Below the pieces are notes generated by a model. That model saw only the letters and a program-made list of their open reading frames with translations. It was not told where the DNA came from and did not search any database. A stretch of 9,570 nucleotides of DNA, taken from assembly GCF_024684275.1 (NCBI RefSeq), contig NZ_JAIKXF010000030.1, forward strand, positions 1 to 9,570, read 5' to 3'. Made by a program: the position numbers and the translations under genes. Source of the DNA: Ruminococcus sp. Lineage in GTDB: Bacteria > Bacillota_A > Clostridia > Oscillospirales > Ruminococcaceae. Shown here in pieces: positions 6,242 through 9,570 of the stretch. Every line of letters starts with the position of its first letter. Within the stretch, counting starts at the first letter, position 1.

Positions 6242-7062
6242 GCGGTACATTTTACGTTATAGGCACACCCATAGGCAATCTGGAGGATATTACCCTCAGA
6301 CAGCTTGACACCCTCGGCGCTGTGGACTTCATCTGTGCTGAGGATACGCGCGTAACCCTGAAGCTGCTGAATCGTTTTGAGATAAAAAAGCAGCTTGTCA
6401 GCTTCCACGAGCACAGCTCAAAGGCAGATGCCCAGAAGATAATCGACAGGCTCATTGCAGGGGAGAGCTGCGGAATAGTCACAGATGCAGGTATGCCATG
6501 TATATCCGATCCCGGTGAGGTTCTGGTGAAGATGTGCGCCGAGAGCGGCATTGACATAAAAGTCGTTCCGGGGCCAAGTGCTGTTGTTTCGGCAGTTGCA
6601 GTATCGGGGCTCAGTACACGGCGATTTACCTTTGAGGGCTTTCTTCCCGTTCCTAAAAAGGAGCGCGCTGAGCGCCTTGAAAAGCTTCGAGGTGAGACTG
6701 CGGTCATGGTGTTCTATGAAGCTCCCCACAAGCTGAAAACTACACTTGCCGATCTTGCAGAGACTTTTGGCGGAGAGCGCAGGATAGCTCTTTGCCGTGA
6801 GCTTACCAAGATACATGAGGAGGTACTGAGACTTTCTCTATCCGAGGCAGTAGAGTATTACAATAACAACGAGCCCCGAGGCGAGTTTGTCCTTGTTCTT
6901 GAGGGGGCACAGGAGAGCTCAGGAGAGGAAATAACCATAGAGCAGGCTATGGCTCAGGTGAAGAAACTCATAGAAATGGGCGAGAAGCCCACCGATGCCT
7001 GCAAGGCTGTGGCAAAGGAAACAGGCTTCAGAAAAAGCGAGCTTTACGCGAAACTTCAGTGA
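6238..7062 (+). CDS. rsmI: 16S rRNA (cytidine1402-2'-O)-methyltransferase RsmI
   Basis: Methylates the ribose of C1402 in the P-site region of 16S rRNA using SAM, which tunes initiation and decoding fidelity. The 274-residue product is normal length and has the tetrapyrrole-methylase fold. Visible motifs are VIGTPIGNLEDITLR (7-21), CAEDTR (33-38), SFHEHS (55-60), DAGMPCISDPG (83-93) and PGPSAVVSA (111-119). The C-terminal tail includes a PTDACKAVAKETG segment characteristic of the family. AAGGAG lies five bases before the ATG, inside the end of the upstream gene, and the ATGA overlap implies coupled translation. It is the last gene of the cluster. No canonical intrinsic terminator follows, only a weak inverted repeat. 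ATA is the main isoleucine codon (12 of 17 by hand count). Confidence 0.97.
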   Translation: MSGTFYVIGTPIGNLEDITLRQLDTLGAVDFICAEDTRVTLKLLNRFEIKKQLVSFHEHSSKADAQKIIDRLIAGESCGIVTDAGMPCISDPGEVLVKMCAESGIDIKVVPGPSAVVSAVAVSGLSTRRFTFEGFLPVPKKERAERLEKLRGETAVMVFYEAPHKLKTTLADLAETFGGERRIALCRELTKIHEEVLRLSLSEAVEYYNNNEPRGEFVLVLEGAQESSGEEITIEQAMAQVKKLIEMGEKPTDACKAVAKETGFRKSELYAKLQ

Positions 7063-7066
7063 TATT

Positions 7067-7090
7067 TTTTACTGCTGATATTGCGTAAAA
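7067..7090. repeat. Weak inverted repeat just after rsmI
   Basis: TTTTAC (7067-7072) pairs with GTAAAA (7085-7090). Two more G-C pairs can form across a one-base bulge, and the loop is TGATATT. It begins five bases after the rsmI stop. No T run follows on the plus strand, so it is not a standard intrinsic terminator. It may be a weak 3'-end structure or chance in A/T-rich DNA. Confidence 0.3.
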
Positions 7091-7122
7091 GTTATAAAAA
7101 ATTGAAAAATGCAATAAAATAC

Positions 7123-7151
7123 TTGAACTTTTGCTGAATTTGTGATATAAT
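7123..7151 (+). promoter_or_regulatory. Extended -10 sigma-A promoter of the PHP/DUF218 cluster
   Basis: TTGAAC (7123-7128), a 17-base spacer, and a perfect TATAAT (7146-7151) preceded by TG at 7143-7144 (extended -10). This is the best promoter match in the window. Transcription would start near 7158, giving a leader of about 113 bases before the ATG at 7271. Confidence 0.8.
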
Positions 7152-7157
7152 TATAGA

Positions 7158-7181
7158 CGTTATTTATATAATAACGGTTAT
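7158..7181 (+). promoter_or_regulatory. Operator-like overlapping inverted repeats at the predicted transcription start
   Basis: CGTTATT (7158-7164), five bases, AATAACG (7170-7176) is a perfect 7-bp inverted repeat. It overlaps a second one, ATAAC-G-GTTAT (7171-7181). The first repeat begins at the expected +1 position. It could be a repressor operator, or a 5'-terminal stem-loop that stabilises the mRNA. The two repeats share an arm, so as RNA only one could form at a time. Confidence 0.5.
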
Positions 7182-7236
7182 ATTTGCGATTATGTTCTAA
7201 AAAAAGCGCCATATAAATACAATATTATTAAATTCA

Positions 7237-7255
7237 GCCGCTTATTTAATGCGGC
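7237..7255 (+). repeat. Small GC hairpin just before the PHP gene's ribosome binding site
   Basis: GCCGC (7237-7241), a nine-base A/T loop, GCGGC (7251-7255) is the only GC-rich element in the leader. The ribosome binding site AAGAAGG ends at 7264, so folding of this stem could affect its access. I do not recognise a riboswitch class in the 113-base leader. Confidence 0.35.
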
Positions 7256-7270
7256 GAAAGAAGGTTATGT

Positions 7271-8116
7271 ATGATCTGCGATCTGCACTGTCACACTACA
7301 CTTTCCGACGGCTCGCTTGGCATTGAAGATGTAATTGCACAGGCGAAGCGTATGGATATCGACTGGCTCTCTATCACTGACCACGATACAATGGCTTCTT
7401 TTTCAAGAGCTGATGTTCTTGGTGAACGCGCAGGAGTGAAAATGCTCCACGGTGTAGAGCTTTCAGCATGGGATAAGGCAAGAAACAGCAAGGTACACAT
7501 ACTTTGCTATGCGCCTTCAAAGCCAAACAGACTTGAAGGACTATGTTTGAAATCCTGCGAGATAAGAAAGGAATGCTCCAGAGAAATGATCGAAAAGGTC
7601 ATGGCTAAGTTCCCTATAACGCAGGAGAGCATACTTAAACGTACCACAGCTTCAAAGAGCATATTCAAGCAGCATATCATGCGTGCTCTCATAGATTACG
7701 GCTATGCGCTTGAATTCTACGGCGATCTGGACAGAGAACTGTTCAACCCGAAGAACGGTTCATGCTATGTTGAGCGTGAGTACCCTGACGTAAATTTTGT
7801 GATTGACCTGATACATACCGCAAGGGGAGTAGCTGTAATGGCTCACCCTGCACAGTACGATAATATCGAGCTTCTTGAGGAGCTTGCCAAGAACGGCAAG
7901 ATAGACGGCGTAGAGATAGGACATTTCTCCGCTGACGAAAGCTGCCGCAGCGAGCTGAGAGCTATTGCTGAGAAATATGAGCTGATCCAGACAGGAGGCT
8001 CAGACTTCCACGGCCTTTATAATAAGGTACCGACTCACCTCGGAAGCGAAACTACAACAAAGGAAAATCTTGACAGGATATTGAAGCTTGCTGCTTTAAG
8101 GAGCAAGGAAGCATAA
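7271..8116 (+). CDS. PHP-domain metal-dependent phosphoesterase (YciV/TrpH-like)
   Basis: Predicted cytosolic phosphoesterase of the PHP family. Related proteins hydrolyse 3',5'-nucleoside bisphosphates or trim short RNA 5' ends, but the substrate here is inferred only. The 281 residues carry the metal-site motifs in order: DLHCHTTLSDG (4-14; His6, His8, Asp13), ITDHDT (35-40), GVELSA (61-66, Glu63), VHILCY (75-80, His76), AHPAQY (191-196, His192) and GGSDFHG (242-248; Asp245, His247). The RPHIA-type segment of the family is changed here to KQHIMRAL (133-140), keeping the histidine. The ATG at 7271 follows AAGG by six bases. It is the first gene after a strong promoter, and its TAA is directly followed by the next ATG, so the two are almost certainly co-transcribed. 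Confidence 0.92.
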   Translation: MICDLHCHTTLSDGSLGIEDVIAQAKRMDIDWLSITDHDTMASFSRADVLGERAGVKMLHGVELSAWDKARNSKVHILCYAPSKPNRLEGLCLKSCEIRKECSREMIEKVMAKFPITQESILKRTTASKSIFKQHIMRALIDYGYALEFYGDLDRELFNPKNGSCYVEREYPDVNFVIDLIHTARGVAVMAHPAQYDNIELLEELAKNGKIDGVEIGHFSADESCRSELRAIAEKYELIQTGGSDFHGLYNKVPTHLGSETTTKENLDRILKLAALRSKEA

Positions 8117-8878
8117 ATGGACGCAAAGGTTATACCGGCAGTCATATGCTTCGGAGCTTTTCTGCTGTTTGCTGCGCCTGTGCTAACAGGCATATTCAAT
8201 TTGGGCAATGGCGCAGGTATGGCAGTGTCGGCTCTGCTGACAGCGGTATTTCTGTTTTGGGGCAGATTCACGGCTTTCCTCGGGAAGCTGTGGTCGGGAG
8301 CTCCCGGCAGGATAGCTGTTCTGACAATTTGTGTGATAACGGCAGCTTCTGTGGTGCTTGCTGTCGTTATCAGTGTTTTTATGCTCCGTGCGGCTGATGA
8401 TCCGCCAAAGGATGAAAATACTACTGTTGTAGTTCTGGGCTGTAAGGTCAAGGACGGCAGACCGAGCCTTATGCTCGGACGCAGGCTTGAAGCCGCATAT
8501 GTGTATCTTTCTGAGCACGACAGCGTTTGTGCTGTTGTTTCGGGCGGACAGGGAAAGGACGAAGCCCTGAGTGAGGCTCAGTGCATGAAGGACTGGCTTG
8601 TGGAACGGGGCATAGCTGCCGAAAGGATATTCATGGAGGACAAGTCTGTGAATACCGAGGAAAATCTTCGCTTTTCCAAAAAGATAATAGCCGATAACGG
8701 CTTGCCCGAAACAGTAACTCTTATCACCGACGGTTTCCACCAGCTTCGTGCTGAGATGATAGCTGAAAAGCAGGGGATAAGTGCTTACAATATCTCAGGG
8801 TATACCTCATGGTATATTATCCCTACCTACTGGGTGAGGGAATGGTTCGGAATAGTACACTACAAGCTTTTCGGATAG
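8117..8878 (+). CDS. Membrane-anchored DUF218 protein (YdcF/SanA-like)
   Basis: A 253-residue protein with three hydrophobic segments (about 5-27, 33-50 and 66-90) followed by a DUF218 domain from about 102 to 250. The domain shows TTVVVLGCKVKDGRPS (102-117), an LGRRLEAAY helix, VSGGQGKDE (141-149) followed by SEAQ, EDKSVNTEENL (174-184) and ITDGFHQLRA (203-212), all hallmarks of the family. Some relatives (SanA, ElyC) affect cell-envelope integrity or lipid-carrier and peptidoglycan metabolism, but the biochemical reaction is not established. The domain probably lies just outside the membrane, though topology is not certain from sequence. The start abuts the upstream stop (TAAATG) with two purine-rich sites, AAGGAG (8098-8103) and AAGGAA (8105-8110), before it. 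It belongs to the PHP-led cluster. Confidence 0.9.
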   Translation: MDAKVIPAVICFGAFLLFAAPVLTGIFNLGNGAGMAVSALLTAVFLFWGRFTAFLGKLWSGAPGRIAVLTICVITAASVVLAVVISVFMLRAADDPPKDENTTVVVLGCKVKDGRPSLMLGRRLEAAYVYLSEHDSVCAVVSGGQGKDEALSEAQCMKDWLVERGIAAERIFMEDKSVNTEENLRFSKKIIADNGLPETVTLITDGFHQLRAEMIAEKQGISAYNISGYTSWYIIPTYWVREWFGIVHYKLFG

Positions 8879-8890
8879 GAGCGATTAGCC

Positions 8891-9118
8891 GTGCAATGGG
8901 TGATAAAGCGCAGTACTGATGGTTTGTATGCAGTTTCACGGCGGCTGTTTATACACAGCAATGTATTTGCGCGCCGCTTCAAAACAAAGAAGCAGGCGGA
9001 GGCATATATAACGACAGCTGGCTTTGACAAGGGGATTCATACGGCTGTAGAGCTTCGTGTTCAGACTGATGATATGATAGATATGACAGACAGCGATATA
9101 TTTTTTAAAAAGGAATGA
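8891..9118 (+). CDS. Uncharacterised small protein, 75 residues, GTG start
   Basis: I do not recognise this family. The product begins MQWVIKRS and has a basic, aromatic N-terminal half (several Arg/Lys around residues 17-34), a KTKKQAEAYI segment (31-40) that looks helical, and an acidic stretch (59-69) near the end. There is no signal peptide, membrane segment or cysteine. It is probably cytosolic and compact. Reality as a gene is supported by an AGGAG (8877-8881) that overlaps the preceding TAG stop and lies nine bases before the GTG, by tight spacing to both neighbours, and by the next gene's ribosome binding site lying in its last codons. An ATG at 8896 is out of frame and ends after seven codons. 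A role linked to the DUF218 or TIM-barrel neighbours is only a guess. Confidence 0.72.
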   Translation: MQWVIKRSTDGLYAVSRRLFIHSNVFARRFKTKKQAEAYITTAGFDKGIHTAVELRVQTDDMIDMTDSDIFFKKE

Positions 9119-9123
9119 TAAAT

Positions 9124-9570
9124 GTGAAAATTGGTTTTTCAACTCTTGCTTGTCCTGAATGGTCATGGACTGACATTTACTCAATGGCAAAGGATTTTAA
9201 ATTTGACGGTATCGAGATAAGAGGTCTTGGCAACGAGATATTCTCCGTCAAGGCTCAGCCCTTTACAGAGGCACAGCTGCCTAATACCATTGCAAAGCTT
9301 CAGTCGCTGGGACTTGAGATACCATGTCTTTCATCAGGTGCTTGTCTGAAGTTCAAGGATAAGTATCAGGAGGCTGAGGATGAGATAAAGGCATATGCTA
9401 AGCTTGCAGGCAAGCTCGGCGCTTCTTATATAAGAATACTTGCAGATCTTAATCCTGATCCTGTTGACGAGGTGGACGATGACTATATCGTTGAGACTCT
9501 CAGGAAGCTCGTTCCTATCGCTGAGGAATACAATGTAACTCTCCTTGTTGAGACAAACGGCGTGTATTCC
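9124..9570 (+). CDS. Sugar phosphate isomerase/epimerase-like TIM-barrel protein (partial, 3' end outside window)
   Basis: The first 149 codons of a gene that runs off the right edge without a stop. The product starts VKIGFSTLACPEW and belongs to the xylose isomerase-like/AP-endonuclease-2 TIM-barrel superfamily. Visible elements are FDGIEIRG (strand 2), LGLEIPCLSSG (strand 3), AGKLGASYIRIL (strand 4) and YNVTLLVETNG (strand 5), whose glutamate is the usual metal ligand. Members isomerise or epimerise sugars, inositols or hydroxypyruvate, and the substrate is unassigned here. The start is a GTG at 9124, nine bases after AGGA (9111-9114). An ATG two bases earlier reads straight into TGA. Co-transcription with the small upstream gene is likely, since only five bases separate them. 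Confidence 0.88.
   Translation, partial: MKIGFSTLACPEWSWTDIYSMAKDFKFDGIEIRGLGNEIFSVKAQPFTEAQLPNTIAKLQSLGLEIPCLSSGACLKFKDKYQEAEDEIKAYAKLAGKLGASYIRILADLNPDPVDEVDDDYIVETLRKLVPIAEEYNVTLLVETNGVYS

Noticed and set aside
7201..7270. Possible riboswitch in the PHP gene leader
   Set aside because: Apart from one 5-bp stem I see no conserved core of any class I know, and the region is mostly A/T.
8183..8740. 185-codon open frame on the minus strand inside the DUF218 gene
   Set aside because: It is antisense to a gene with clear family motifs, has no recognisable domain, and is explained as a codon-bias shadow.

Overview
The window looks like a chromosomal housekeeping segment from a low-to-moderate-GC Gram-positive of the class Clostridia, most likely a Ruminococcus-type Oscillospiraceae member. 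The basis is strong AAGGAG-type ribosome binding sites, tightly packed genes, A/T-rich intergenic promoters, heavy use of ATA for isoleucine, and Firmicutes-type families (TmcAL/YlbM, YabB and YabC relatives). The species assignment is inference. I see no mobile element, CRISPR array, tRNA or rRNA gene.

Layout. On the minus strand, 11-1210 is a complete acetate kinase gene (ackA) with its own promoter at 1248-1275. A divergent intergenic region (1211-1458) separates it from a long plus-strand cluster, 1459-7062. In order this holds: tmcAL (tRNA-Met cytidine acetate ligase); a HAD-family hydrolase with a TTG start; mnmA (tRNA 2-thiouridylase); a two-domain protein fusing an isochorismatase-like hydrolase to a GNAT acetyltransferase; a TrmN6/YabB-like methyltransferase; and rsmI (16S rRNA C1402 2'-O-methyltransferase). 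Gaps are at most 62 bases and two junctions are ATGA overlaps, so an operon is likely. Four of the six genes are RNA-modification enzymes acting on the decoding apparatus.

A 208-base gap (7063-7270) holds the best promoter in the window, an extended -10 type at 7123-7151. Operator-like inverted repeats cover its predicted start point, and a second small hairpin lies just before the next ribosome binding site. It drives a second plus-strand cluster: a PHP-domain metallophosphoesterase (7271-8116), a membrane-anchored DUF218/YdcF-like protein (8117-8878), an unrecognised 75-residue protein (8891-9118), and a sugar phosphate isomerase/epimerase-like TIM-barrel protein that runs off the right edge (9124-9570).

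How they fit together. AckA interconverts acetate and acetyl phosphate. The divergently transcribed TmcAL consumes acetate and ATP to make N4-acetylcytidine at the tRNA-Met wobble base, and MnmA thiolates wobble uridines. The YabB-like enzyme and RsmI are predicted to methylate tRNA and the ribosomal P-site region. The second cluster has no single obvious pathway. I found no clearly new system. The most noteworthy items are the isochorismatase-GNAT fusion with a base-composition jump at the domain junction, a perfect 8-bp hairpin that begins inside a stop codon ahead of mnmA, and two weak start codons (TTG, GTG) each overlapped by a minimal ATG...TGA reading frame.
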